Origin: an uncultured Campylobacter sp.
Lineage (GTDB): Bacteria > Campylobacterota > Campylobacteria > Campylobacterales > Campylobacteraceae
Direction of reading: 5' to 3'
DNA length: 42,310 nucleotides
Assembly: GCA_900539255.1 (NCBI GenBank)
Contig: UQBJ01000018.1
Coordinates: 1 to 42,310 of the forward strand
The notes beneath the pieces are model-generated. The model made no database searches. It was given only the letters and a program-made list of their open reading frames with translations, and was not told the DNA's origin. Positions 22,706 through 32,207 of this stretch are shown piece by piece. Each line of letters opens with the position of its first letter. The first letter of the stretch is position 1. The position numbers were made by a program, and so were the translations under genes.

Positions 22706-22738
22706 ATTATAGCAAATGCCCCCCCCCCCAAATGTCAA
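22706..22738 (-). promoter_or_regulatory. OMP gene promoter with G11 tract between -35 and -10
   Basis: Minus strand: TTGACA (22733-22738), TTT, eleven G (22719-22729), CATTTGC, then TATAAT (22706-22711). The spacer is 21 bases here, against an optimum near 17, so each change in the G tract shifts the -35/-10 spacing. The architecture is that of a transcriptional phase switch. The -10 to ATG distance is about 77 bases. Confidence 0.75.
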
Positions 22739-22853
22739 GAGATTTTAGCTTAAATTGCAAAAAATTTTTAAATTTTCGTGTGAGAAAAATATCCATTGAA
22801 AATTTTAGTTAAATTTTCGCTCAAAATTCAAAGGCGTTTAACCAAAAACTTTG

Positions 22854-22859
22854 TATAAT
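22854..22859 (+). promoter_or_regulatory. pycB -10 box
   Basis: TTTGTATAATAACC: perfect TATAAT 27 bases before the pycB ATG, without a -35 consensus. Transcription diverges from the OMP promoter. Confidence 0.6.
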
Positions 22860-22885
22860 AACCAAAACTTTTTTAAAGGGCGACT

Positions 22886-24691
22886 ATGGCAAAAAAATTC
22901 ATCGACATTATGGATACGAGTTTTAGGGACGGCTTTCAGTCTGTTTATGGTGCTAGGGTGCTTATGGAGGACTTTTTTCCTGCTGTGGAGGCGGCAAAAG
23001 AAGCTGGCATAACGCACTTTGAGTTTGGCGGAGGGGCGAGGTTTCAAAGCCTTTATTTCTACCTTAACGAAGATGCCTTTGTGATGATGGATAAATTTAG
23101 AGCCATTGTCGGCAAAGAGGCGAATTTACAGACTCTTGCAAGGGGAGTAAATACCGTAACCCTTGACACAGGTAGCAGGGAGCTGATTGACCTGCACGCT
23201 AAACTTTTCAAAAAGCACGGCACGACTACCATACGCAACTTTGACGCGCTCAATGACGCTGAAAACCTTAAATTCAGTGGCGAGTGCATAGCCAAACACG
23301 GCTTAAAACACGAAGTAGTAGTTACTTTAATGGACTTACCGCCGCGTTGTGTCGGTGCGCACGATGTCGCCTTTTACGAAAAGAGCTTAAAAGAGATTTT
23401 AAAGGCTGAAATTCCCTTTGATAGCGTGTGTTTTAAGGACGCTAGTGGCACTTCAAACCCACAAAAAATCTATGACACCATAAAAATGGCGCGTAAAAAT
23501 CTGCCCCAAAACACGCACATTCGCCTGCATACGCACGAAACGGCTGGCGTGAGCGTGGCTTGCTATTTAGCAGCCCTTGAAGCAGGGGCTGATGGCATAG
23601 ACTTAGCCGCAAGCCCCGTAAGTGGCGGCACGAGCCAGCCTGACATACTCACAATGCTCCACGCCGTAAAGGGCAAAAACTATGATTTAGGCGGGCTTGA
23701 TGAGGAAAAAATTCTTGTCTATGAAGAGGTGCTTAAAGACTGCTTGAAAGACTATTTCTTGCCGCCAGAAGCCACTATGGTAAGCCCGCTCATACCTTTT
23801 TCGCCGATGCCCGGCGGCGCACTCACCGCAAACACCCAAATGATGAGAGACAACAACATTTTAGATAAATTCCCCCAAGTTATCAAAGCTATGCGCGAGG
23901 TTGTAGAAAAAGGCGGCTTTGGCACGAGCGTAACGCCTGTAAGTCAATTTTACTTTCAACAAGCCTTTAACAATGTAATGTTTGGCAAGTGGAAAAAAAT
24001 CGCCGATGGCTATGGCAGAATGGTTTTAGGCTATTTTGGCAAAACCCCAGCCACGCCAGATAAAGAAGTCGTAAAACTTGCGAGCGAGCAGCTTAAACTC
24101 AAACCCACAAAAGAAAAAGCCATAGACATAGCCGACAAGGACGAGACAAAGTCGCTTGAATTCACGCGCAAGTTGCTTGAAAAAGAGGGCATAGAAACGA
24201 GCGAGGAAAACATTTTCATCGCCGCAGCGTGCAAAGAAAAGGGCATAGCCTTTTTGAAAGGGCAGGCAAAAGTCGCTGTGCGTAAAATCTCACAAATGCC
24301 AAAAGCCATAAGTGCCGATGAGAGCAAATTCACAGTCTCTGTAAATGGCAACAAATACCACATAGAAGTGCAAGCAGGCTTTGACAAAAGTGTCAATATA
24401 AAAAGCGTAAGCAAGGTGCAGCCTGCAAATTCAAACGACACGGCGCAAAACGCCACAAATTCAGCAAGCGATGAAAACGCGGATAGCATAAAGGCTAGCA
24501 TTTCGGGCAATGTCTTTAAAACACTCATCGCAAAAGGCGACACCGTCAAGGCTGGACAAGTGGTTTTCGTGTTAGAGGCGATGAAAATGGAAATCGAAGT
24601 GAGCGCACCAAAAGACGGCACTATCAGCGAAATTTGCGTGCAAACGGCTGACACTGTGAGCGAGGGGCAGAATTTAGCCCTTTATAAGTAA
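22886..24691 (+). CDS. pycB: pyruvate carboxylase subunit B / biotin-carrying carboxyltransferase
   Basis: Transfers the carboxyl group from biotin to pyruvate, making oxaloacetate; works with the biotin carboxylase subunit PycA, which is not in the window. The 601 residues begin with the HMGL-like carboxyltransferase barrel (MDTSFRDGFQS; metal ligands in LHTHETAGV), continue with the conserved carboxylase domain (about 300-460, MPGGALTANTQM) and end in a biotinyl domain with VLEAMKMEIEVSAPKDG, where the first Lys of AMKM carries biotin. A flexible Ala/Asn/Ser linker separates the last two. The OadA family has the same layout, but with no sodium-pump subunits nearby the anaplerotic role fits better. 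pckA follows after 9 bases. Confidence 0.9.
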   Translation: MAKKFIDIMDTSFRDGFQSVYGARVLMEDFFPAVEAAKEAGITHFEFGGGARFQSLYFYLNEDAFVMMDKFRAIVGKEANLQTLARGVNTVTLDTGSRELIDLHAKLFKKHGTTTIRNFDALNDAENLKFSGECIAKHGLKHEVVVTLMDLPPRCVGAHDVAFYEKSLKEILKAEIPFDSVCFKDASGTSNPQKIYDTIKMARKNLPQNTHIRLHTHETAGVSVACYLAALEAGADGIDLAASPVSGGTSQPDILTMLHAVKGKNYDLGGLDEEKILVYEEVLKDCLKDYFLPPEATMVSPLIPFSPMPGGALTANTQMMRDNNILDKFPQVIKAMREVVEKGGFGTSVTPVSQFYFQQAFNNVMFGKWKKIADGYGRMVLGYFGKTPATPDKEVVKLASEQLKLKPTKEKAIDIADKDETKSLEFTRKLLEKEGIETSEENIFIAAACKEKGIAFLKGQAKVAVRKISQMPKAISADESKFTVSVNGNKYHIEVQAGFDKSVNIKSVSKVQPANSNDTAQNATNSASDENADSIKASISGNVFKTLIAKGDTVKAGQVVFVLEAMKMEIEVSAPKDGTISEICVQTADTVSEGQNLALYK

Positions 24692-24700
24692 GGATTTGCG

Positions 24701-26275
24701 ATGAAAGATTTAGAAAAACTCGGCTTAACAGGCGTAAAACAGGTATTTCACAACATTAGCTATGAAGAGCTTTTCAAGCACGAAGTGGCAAACAAAGAGG
24801 GCGAAGTGTCAAGCAATGGCACTTTTTGCGTGGATACGGGCATTTTCACGGGGCGAAGCCCTAAGGACAAATACTTTGTAAAGCAAGAGCCATCTCAAAA
24901 GTTCATCGCTTGGGGCAAGATAAATCACCCTATCAGCGAAGAGCTTTTTGACAAACTGCTTGCAAAGGCTAAAAAACAGCTTTCAAACAGCGATATTTAT
25001 GTGCAAGATGCGTATTGTGGGGCGTCTTTAAAGAGCCGCAAAGCCGTGCGTTTCGTAACGCAAGTGGCTTGGCAAGCGCATTTTGTCAAAAATATGTTTA
25101 TCCGCCCACAGCAAAGCGAGCTAGCGGACTTTGAGCCTGAATTTGTGGTGTATAATGCGTGCAAATGCGTGAATGAGGACTACAAAAAAGACGGGCTAAA
25201 CTCAGAAGTTTTTGTCATCTTTAATGTCGAAAAAAACATAGGCGTGATAGGCGGCACTTGGTATGGCGGCGAGATGAAAAAGGGCATTTTTTCGATGATG
25301 AACTATTGGTTGCCTTTGGAGGGCAAATTTCCTATGCACTGCTCGGCAAATGTCGGCGAAAAGGGAGATGTCGCGCTTTTCTTTGGGTTAAGCGGCACAG
25401 GCAAAACCACGCTTTCAACCGATGAAAAACGCAAGCTCATCGGCGATGACGAGCACGGCTGGGACGATGAGGGCGTGTTTAACTTTGAGGGCGGTTGCTA
25501 CGCAAAGTGCATAAATTTAGACCCAAGTAGTGAGCCTGAAATTTACGCAGCGATAAAACGAAACGCCCTTTTGGAAAATGTCGTTTTAAGGGCTGATAAA
25601 AGTGTGGATTATGCTGATGCGAAAAAAACCGAAAACACCCGCGTTTCTTACCCCATCGAGCATATCAAAAACCACGAAAAAAGCCTACAAGCTGGGCATC
25701 CGAGCAACATTATCTTTCTCACCGCTGATGCCTTTGGCATTTTGCCGCCTGTAAGCAAGCTCACAAAAGAACAGGCTATGTATTATTTTTTAAGTGGCTA
25801 CACCGCAAAGGTAGCAGGCACTGAACGAGGCATAACCGAGCCGCAAGCTACCTTTTCAGCGTGCTTTGGCGAACCATTTATGCCGCAACACCCCACAATC
25901 TACGCGAAATTGCTAGGCAAAAAGATAGACAAGCACGGCGTGAGCGTGTATCTAGTCAATACAGGCTGGACGGGCGGGAGTTACGGCGTAGGTAAGCGAA
26001 TGAGCATAAAGGCAACTAGGGCTTGCGTGAATGCCATACTTGACGGAAGCATTAAGCAGTGTGAGTTTGAGAACTTTGAGCTGTTTAATCTAGCCATACC
26101 AAAGGCTTTGCAAGGCGTGGAGACTCAGCTACTCAACCCTATCAACACTTGGGCGGACAAAAACGCCTACAAAGCCACGCGCGACAAGCTCGCACGAATG
26201 TTTATCGAAAATTTCAAGCGTTATGAAGATGTGAGCGAGGGCGTGGAATTTAGCAAATTTGGACCGAGTGTTTAG
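24701..26275 (+). CDS. pckA: phosphoenolpyruvate carboxykinase (ATP)
   Basis: Converts oxaloacetate and ATP to phosphoenolpyruvate and CO2, the first committed step of gluconeogenesis, important in asaccharolytic campylobacters. The 524 residues show FTGRSPKDKYFV, the kinase-1a motif FGLSGTGKTTLS, the metal site GDDEHGWDDEGVFNFEGGCYAK and NTGWTGGSYGVGKRM, all diagnostic of the ATP-dependent family. Co-directional with and 9 bases after pycB, so oxaloacetate made by pyruvate carboxylase can feed straight to PEP. Confidence 0.97.
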   Translation: MKDLEKLGLTGVKQVFHNISYEELFKHEVANKEGEVSSNGTFCVDTGIFTGRSPKDKYFVKQEPSQKFIAWGKINHPISEELFDKLLAKAKKQLSNSDIYVQDAYCGASLKSRKAVRFVTQVAWQAHFVKNMFIRPQQSELADFEPEFVVYNACKCVNEDYKKDGLNSEVFVIFNVEKNIGVIGGTWYGGEMKKGIFSMMNYWLPLEGKFPMHCSANVGEKGDVALFFGLSGTGKTTLSTDEKRKLIGDDEHGWDDEGVFNFEGGCYAKCINLDPSSEPEIYAAIKRNALLENVVLRADKSVDYADAKKTENTRVSYPIEHIKNHEKSLQAGHPSNIIFLTADAFGILPPVSKLTKEQAMYYFLSGYTAKVAGTERGITEPQATFSACFGEPFMPQHPTIYAKLLGKKIDKHGVSVYLVNTGWTGGSYGVGKRMSIKATRACVNAILDGSIKQCEFENFELFNLAIPKALQGVETQLLNPINTWADKNAYKATRDKLARMFIENFKRYEDVSEGVEFSKFGPSV

Positions 26276-26441
26276 GCTGAATTTAATACGACAAATTCAC
26301 GCAAATGCTGAATTTGCGCTAAAAGCGCGTGTAGGTTGAGCGGACTTTGTGTTTGCCCCTTGTGCTTAGAATTTAGCGTGCAGTTTGCAAGCGTGGCAAG
26401 GGCTAAATTCAGCCCAAAATAAACCGCAAAAAGGATAAAAA

Positions 26442-28145
26442 ATGAGAAGTGATGTAATCAAAAAAGGCTATTTAAAAGCTCCAAACCGCTCTTTGTTGCG
26501 TGCTTGTGGGCTTAAAGATGAGGACTTTGAAAAGCCCTTTATAGGCGTGGCAAATTCCTACATAGACATAATCCCCGGGCATTTTTACTTAAATGAATAC
26601 GCCAAAATCATCAAGGACGAAATCCGCAAAAACGGCTGTGTGCCTTTTGAATTCAACACCATAGGCGTTGATGATGGCATAGCTATGGGGCATAGCGGTA
26701 TGCTCTACTCCCTGCCTAGCCGTGAAATCATCGCAAATTCAGTTGAAACTGTGATGAACGCTCACGCCCTTGATGCGCTCATTTGTATCCCAAACTGCGA
26801 CAAAATCACGCCGGGTATGCTTATGGGCGCGCTTCGTGTCAATGTGCCAACTATCTTTGTAAGCGGCGGTCCTATGAGGGCTGGTTTTAGCGCAAAGGGC
26901 GAAAAACTCACCTTAAATAGCGTTTTTGAAGCGGTTGGAGCGTTCGAGGTTAAAAAAATCGATGAAAACGAGCTAAAAGACATAGAGTGCAAAGCCTGTC
27001 CTAGTGGGGGTTCTTGCTCTGGGCTTTTCACGGCAAATTCGATGAATTCGCTTTGCGAGGCGTTAGGTATCGCTTTAAGTGGCAACGGCACGGCTTTGGC
27101 TTTGAGCGATGAGCGTGAAAAGCTGCTTAGACAAGCTGCAAGGCGCATTTGTGAAATCGCGCTTGATAGCGAAAAAAGCGAAAAATTCAAAATCCGCAAC
27201 ATTATCAACAAGGGCGCGATTAACAACGCAATGGTGCTTGATATGGCTATGGGGGGTAGCTCAAATACGATTTTGCATATGTTAGCCATTTCACGCGAGG
27301 CGGGTTCGCCCCTTGATATAAGGGATTTAAACGAGATAAGCAAGCAAATCGCCCACATAGCCAAAGTCGCCCCAAGCCTGCCTGAGGTGGCTATGGAGGA
27401 CATAGGAAGTGCGGGCGGTATAAACGCTGTGTTAAAGGAAATTTCGCGCCGCGATAATGGTTTGCTTGATTTAAACGCCCTTACTATCACAGGCGAGAGT
27501 TTAGGTGAGCGCATAAAAGATGCGAAAATCCGCGATGAAAAGGTGATTCACAAGGTAGAAAATGCCTATTCACAAGTGGGCGGGCTTGCCATACTCTTTG
27601 GCAACCTAGCCGAGCAAGGCTGTGTGATAAAAACAGCAGGTATCACAGGAGAGCGTAAATTTAGCGGTAAAGCCGTCATTTTTAACAGCCAAGATGACGC
27701 TATAAAGGGCATTATCAAGGGCAAGGTGCAAAAAGGAGTCGTGTGCGTGATAAGATACGAGGGTCCAAAAGGGGGTCCGGGTATGCAAGAAATGCTTTCG
27801 CCTACGAGCTTAATTATGGGTATGGGCTTGGGTGCTGATGTCGCGCTCATCACAGATGGGCGTTTTAGCGGGGCGACAAGGGGTTTAAGCATAGGGCATA
27901 TAAGCCCTGAGGCTGCTGAGGGCGGGCTTATAGGTTTGCTTGAAGATGGCGACATCATCGACATAGATGTGGATAATTTTACGATAAATGCGCGTTTAAG
28001 TGAGAGTGAAATCGCCGAGCGAAAGGCTAAATTTAAGCCCTTGCAAAAGCCTTTAAATTCAAGGTGGCTTGCACAGTATCAAAAGCTAGTTTCAAACGCA
28101 AGCAACGGCGCGGTGCTGGATTTGGAGTGGTTTAATAAAAATTAA
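26442..28145 (+). CDS. ilvD: dihydroxy-acid dehydratase
   Basis: Dehydrates dihydroxy-acids to 2-keto acids in valine, leucine and isoleucine synthesis. The 567 residues carry the IlvD/Edd signature CDKITPGMLMGA with its cluster-binding Cys, CKACPSGGSCSGLFTANSM with two more, and GPKGGPGMQEM and GRFSGATRGLSIGHISPEAA near the C-terminus. Normal length. Ribosome site AAAAAGGA before the ATG; a weak TGCTTAGAAT box lies about 70 bases upstream. An accessory island begins 12 bases after its stop, so this end marks an insertion boundary. Confidence 0.96.
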   Translation: MRSDVIKKGYLKAPNRSLLRACGLKDEDFEKPFIGVANSYIDIIPGHFYLNEYAKIIKDEIRKNGCVPFEFNTIGVDDGIAMGHSGMLYSLPSREIIANSVETVMNAHALDALICIPNCDKITPGMLMGALRVNVPTIFVSGGPMRAGFSAKGEKLTLNSVFEAVGAFEVKKIDENELKDIECKACPSGGSCSGLFTANSMNSLCEALGIALSGNGTALALSDEREKLLRQAARRICEIALDSEKSEKFKIRNIINKGAINNAMVLDMAMGGSSNTILHMLAISREAGSPLDIRDLNEISKQIAHIAKVAPSLPEVAMEDIGSAGGINAVLKEISRRDNGLLDLNALTITGESLGERIKDAKIRDEKVIHKVENAYSQVGGLAILFGNLAEQGCVIKTAGITGERKFSGKAVIFNSQDDAIKGIIKGKVQKGVVCVIRYEGPKGGPGMQEMLSPTSLIMGMGLGADVALITDGRFSGATRGLSIGHISPEAAEGGLIGLLEDGDIIDIDVDNFTINARLSESEIAERKAKFKPLQKPLNSRWLAQYQKLVSNASNGAVLDLEWFNKN

Positions 28146-28157
28146 AAGGAAATCATA

Positions 28158-28754
28158 ATGAAGCCAAAATTGGATATTGACACGCTCATAAGCGAAGCAA
28201 AAATTTTTTGTGAAACACAAAGTTTTACTAACCATAATCAACTATTGGGAATTACCGATGGCAAAGCTGTTGGCACATATATCCAAAGTAAATTTCAACA
28301 ATATTTAAGCGATAAATATGAAGTAAGCATTGGAAATAGTGCTAGTGGCATAGACTTACCCGATACACGCATAAATACCGATATTAAAGCAACTTCAATT
28401 AACCAACCACAAAGTTCTTGCCCATTTACAACTGCTCGGCAAAAGATATATGGCTTGGGATATAATTTACTTGTTTTCGTTTATGAAAAATTTGATAGTG
28501 GCAATACTTGCAGATTGCAATTTAGGTATTGCACATTTGTCCCAAATGAAAAAACAGCAGATTTTACACTTACTGCTCAAATCATTCAAGCCGTTAATAA
28601 TGGTGCAAATAAAGAGGATATTATCGCTATTTTGCAAGACAGAAATATTCCGGGCGATTCTATTGCTTATAATCAACTTGCAGACGAAATCTTAATTTTA
28701 CCACCAAATTCAAAACGAAAATCTTATTTGTATTGGCTTGACAAATTATTTTAA
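28158..28754 (+). CDS. probable type II restriction endonuclease, no adjacent methyltransferase
   Basis: A 198-residue protein with its own ribosome site (AAAAGGAAATCATA) 12 bases after ilvD. Residues 64-77 (GIDLPDTRINTDIK) look like a PD-(D/E)XK nuclease core, with the acidic residues followed by DIK; the helical N-terminus and the following KIYGLGYNLLVFVYEKF strand fit restriction enzymes of that superfamily. No DNA methyltransferase adjoins it, unusual for a type II nuclease. Its last codons overlap the beginning of a truncated TrlF-like frame, as if its insertion had removed the start of that gene. Family assignment is by motif only. Confidence 0.55.
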   Translation: MKPKLDIDTLISEAKIFCETQSFTNHNQLLGITDGKAVGTYIQSKFQQYLSDKYEVSIGNSASGIDLPDTRINTDIKATSINQPQSSCPFTTARQKIYGLGYNLLVFVYEKFDSGNTCRLQFRYCTFVPNEKTADFTLTAQIIQAVNNGANKEDIIAILQDRNIPGDSIAYNQLADEILILPPNSKRKSYLYWLDKLF

Positions 28755-30579
28755 ATTTAAAAGAGAGGAATTTGTTTTAAAGGAAAAGTTAAAAAATCTT
28801 GGAATAAGAGTTTTGATGAATTTGGAGATTAGGCTAGATTATGTCAATAAAGATGATGAAAGTTTGGATTTACATATTGTATTTTCGGAGACAGTAATAC
28901 AAGCGGAGATAGAAAAACTACTTCATAATCTTGAATGCAATGTAAAAGGAGAGTCAAAAAAGATTATTGATTTATCAAATGAAGAAGATTTTAAATTTGC
29001 TGTGGTTAATTTTGATAAATTATTTGAATGTTTAGAAAATGAATCTTTAAATTTACGAGCTAAATACTTGATAGGATTTTTATCTAGGGGTAAGGGCAAT
29101 GCGCGTTCCTCGTCAAATTATGAAAAAATTATCAACAAAGCACATTTTTTGATTCATTCTACAAATAAAGCAGAAAATATAGACAAAGATATAAAATTTT
29201 GGAAAAAATCCAATAAACCTATATTGCAAAGTAGCGATGCGCATAGTTTAGAAACGATAGGGAATAAATGCTCTTGGATCAAAGCAAAACCTAGTTTTGA
29301 TGGGCTAAAACAAGTCATTTACGAGATTGATAGAGTGCATATAGGACAAGAAGCGCCACCAAGTCCGTTATATAAACTAGAAAAAGTGCAACTTAATTTT
29401 GATGAAAATGTGAAGTGGAGCAAAGAAAATAAGGATAGATTTTGCTTTGTAAATTTCAACCAGCCATTATATTTTAGTCCGTATTTTACGTGCATCATAG
29501 GTGGGCGTGGCAGTGGCAAAAGCACTTTGTTGAATTTGATAGCCAACAAAATAGACAAACTTGATGATGAAAATAAAAAGAAATTACCTAACGATAGTAA
29601 AGAGAAAGTTATAGTAGAACCAAATATACCTAATAATATAGAGTTTTTGGCGCAAAATGAAATAGAGGAATTTGCAACAAATTCTATAAAATTTACACAG
29701 GCTATTTTTGAGCGATTAGATAAAAACAGTAAGGCAGAATTATCCAAACAAGAAAATCTCATCAGAGAAAAACTACAAGATTTTGATAGGCAAATAAAAC
29801 TTTTAATACAACGAGATTCTTTGCATAAAAAATTGCAAACAAAAAAACAGGAATTAAATAGACAACGCTATATAATTAAAACCTTTAAAGATGAAAGTTA
29901 TTTAGCAGATAAGACAAAAATGCAAAAAATTAGTAAAGAGTTACTAGAGTTAAATTCATCAAAAGAACGACTAAAAAGACTATTTAATTTATTGACAGAA
30001 ATAAACAACTCTCATAGAATAGTAGATGAACCACAAAATATGTATGATAAAGTTTTTAATGAAAGTTTAACAAATATACAAAATTTAATTCAAACAATAA
30101 AACCAGAAAAAAATAAGTATCAACAAGAAAGAGATAAAATAAGCGGACTAGAAAAAGATAAACAAAATTTGGATGAAAAAATCCATAAATATCTCCAAAG
30201 CAAAGGATTGAGTGAAAATAATATACAAGATTTGCAAAATGTTGGTGAAGTAATTGAGATTTTAAAAAATGATATAGATAATATCAAGCTAGACATAAAA
30301 GACATTAAACAACAAATTATTGATTTTAAAGTCGATGATATTGACAAACTGATTACAAATTTTAATGAGTTGGTTAGGTGTGAAATAAATAAGATAAATA
30401 GTTTATTTCAAGGTGTAGAAAATGATTATAAACAAGATATTAAAACAATAAGGATTGAATATACACAAAATAATATGTTTGAAGCTATTATCGAAGAATT
30501 TATGGAGATTTTAAAGCAATATTTTCAAATAGATATAAGAGAAAAAGTCACATTTAAAGCGTATATAAAGGAATTATAA
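28738..30579 (+). pseudogene. TrlF-like ATPase, 5'-truncated main part (ends at in-frame stop)
   Basis: The only start is a TTG (28738) inside the nuclease gene, without a ribosome site. Residues 20-190 resemble the second half of the PHP-type domain that opens TrlF-family proteins (SSDAHSLETIG, then CSWIKAKPSFDGLKQVIYE); the first part, with the HxH metal motif, is missing. A P-loop follows (IIGGRGSGKSTLLNLI, about residue 250), then a long coiled coil (about 330-590), as in SMC/RecF-like ATPases. The frame ends at a single TAA (30577-30579), and the same frame continues with the ATPase C-terminal lobe at 30580. Truncated at the start and interrupted once: probably a decayed defence-type gene. 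Very AT-rich relative to ilvD. Confidence 0.6.
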
Positions 30580-31137
30580 TTGGGTAATGAAAATTTAACC
30601 TTTAATGACGCAAAAGAAAAAATAAATAATTTTAACAAAATCACCGAAACCGCTAAAATACTTAAAGAAATTTTTAGCAATAAATTATTTTTTAGTATAT
30701 ACCATCTTTTAATGGTAAAAAACATTAGAAATATTAAAAATATCAAGAATTTTAATGTGTATTATGATGATAAGATTTTATCCAACGCTTCATTTGGACA
30801 AAGATGCACAGCAGTCATTGTTACACTACTTTCTTTGGGAAATAATCCTATCATAATGGACGAACCTGAAGCACACCTAGATAGCTCTTTGATTGCAAAT
30901 TATTTGGTTGAACTGATAAAAAAAGAAAAGAAAGATAGGCAAATTATCTTTGCTACACATAATGCTAATTTTGTGCTAAATGCGGATGCTGAACTTATAA
31001 TAAAACTCAACAATGAAGGCAATAAAATTACAGCCAAATCATTTAGCATCGAAGATAGCGAGCATAAAGCGGATTTACTCAAACTCGAAGGGGGCGAAGA
31101 AGCCTTTAAAAAAAGAGAGCGTAAATATGAAATATAA
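30580..31137 (+). pseudogene. TrlF-like ATPase, C-terminal ATPase lobe, in frame after the stop
   Basis: Same reading frame as 28738-30579, separated only by TAA. It contains the ABC-type signature region SFGQRCTAVIVTLLSLG, Walker B PIIMDEPEAHLD and the His loop FATHNANFV, which complete the ATPase site begun by the P-loop in the upstream part. The only start is a TTG with no ribosome site, so independent translation is doubtful; read-through, or two polypeptides forming one site, is possible but unsupported. Confidence 0.6.
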
Positions 31138-31193
31138 AATTATCAACATAAAATCATAAATTCGGTGCAATGCTTTGCAAGATTTGTTGTATT

Positions 31194-31988
31194 TTAACGC
31201 TTTAAAACACTCATTGATTTTTTAATATTATTTTTTTTAATGGCTTCGTATAAGACACATTCACAATTTTGCTTAAATAATATTATATTAAATTGTTCTC
31301 TGTCATTTTTATTTATTGTGCAAGCTAAATACCCAATTATCGCTATATTATAAAAGGTATCTTTATCTACAATGTATTTTTTGGATGCTATAATGCCAAT
31401 TCTTATATTTTGTCCTTTGTTATTTTGGGTGGTAATGTTTAGATATTTGCCATTATTTTCTTGTGTTTGTCTGAAATCAAGTTTTACAGCTTTCCCAAAA
31501 AACAAAAACAAATCATTATTCTTGCCACGCTTAAATTCTAACTCTTTTAGCGATTTTTTCCGTAGTGTTTGATATGATTTTGATGCACGAATTTCAGCTT
31601 GTATATCAATAGCAACTTTTTTATGGCTGTCTTGAGAAATAACAATTGTATTATCGTCTTGTTCATTAAATAAATGTCGCAATGCAGATTTAAGTTGGTT
31701 TTTAATTTGTTTTGAAGTTAATGTTTGAGCATATTCTGTCGTTATCTTGCGATATTGTTGCCCATTCTCGTATGGACAATTACTAGCGTGTAAAGACTTT
31801 GGTGCGGTTTTAAGATGAGGTTTTTTATTTGTTGAATACAAAATAAAACTCAGCTTTGCTTGACGGCAATATGGGCAAAACATATCATTTGTATATTGCC
31901 TATAATTATTTTCATTAAGGCAACGGACACTTATTTTCTTGTTTTGCAATCGTGAATAGAATTCCCCAAATTTACTAGTTTTACTCAT
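31194..31988 (-). CDS. hypothetical protein with Cys-rich N-terminal motif
   Basis: 264 residues, family not recognised. The N-terminus holds FCPYCRQAKLSF (about residue 38) and a later HASNCPYENG (about 68), which could make a CxxC...HxxxC zinc site. The middle is basic and Lys/Gln-rich and the C-terminal half is mixed alpha/beta (IIGYLACTINKNDREQFNIIL). No catalytic signature, signal peptide or membrane span. The ATG overlaps the stop of a 29-codon ORF (ATGA), so the two are coupled. The strand is opposite to the surrounding TrlF-like and helicase genes, and the DNA is AT-rich and foreign-looking. A nucleic-acid-binding or defence accessory role is only a guess from the location. Confidence 0.6.
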   Translation of the reverse strand: MSKTSKFGEFYSRLQNKKISVRCLNENNYRQYTNDMFCPYCRQAKLSFILYSTNKKPHLKTAPKSLHASNCPYENGQQYRKITTEYAQTLTSKQIKNQLKSALRHLFNEQDDNTIVISQDSHKKVAIDIQAEIRASKSYQTLRKKSLKELEFKRGKNNDLFLFFGKAVKLDFRQTQENNGKYLNITTQNNKGQNIRIGIIASKKYIVDKDTFYNIAIIGYLACTINKNDREQFNIILFKQNCECVLYEAIKKNNIKKSMSVLKR

Positions 31989-32074
31989 TTATTTTCCTTT
32001 GAAATTTTGTAAAGCTCGGTAATTTTATCATTCATTGCTTTTGTAAATTCATCTTTACTGTGCGAATCAGACAT
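31985..32074 (-). CDS. 29-aa ORF coupled to the Cys-motif gene
   Basis: ATG at 32074 with AAGGAAAAATT upstream and a TATAAT 26 bases away. The product is charged and helical (starts MSDSHSKDEFTKAMND). Its TGA overlaps the next ATG (ATGA). Ribosome site, promoter and coupling support translation; function unknown. Confidence 0.5.
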   Translation of the reverse strand: MSDSHSKDEFTKAMNDKITELYKISKENK

Positions 32075-32099
32075 AATTTTTCCTTGAAATTTTACAAGT

Positions 32100-32105
32100 A
32101 TTATA
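32100..32105 (-). promoter_or_regulatory. -10 box for the 29-aa ORF and 264-aa gene
   Basis: Minus strand reads TTTTCGCTATAATACTTG: perfect TATAAT in AT-rich DNA, divergent from the helicase promoter 55 bases away. Confidence 0.6.
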
Positions 32106-32159
32106 GCGAAAATTTTACATTTTTACTTATTTTTAATTTTAAGTAATATCTTTTTTTGA

Positions 32160-32165
32160 TATAAT
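32160..32165 (+). promoter_or_regulatory. -10 box for the helicase gene
   Basis: TTTTTTTGATATAATTATC: TATAAT 43 bases before the helicase ATG. Confidence 0.55.
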
Positions 32166-32207
32166 TATCTATAAATGATTACATAAGAATGGAACAAAAT
32201 AATAAAG

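Noticed and set aside
24031..24654. 207-codon minus-strand frame inside pycB
   Set aside because: Antisense shadow of the biotin-domain region; no ribosome site or family.
26762..27514. 250-codon minus-strand frame inside ilvD
   Set aside because: Antisense shadow; composition follows the ilvD codons.
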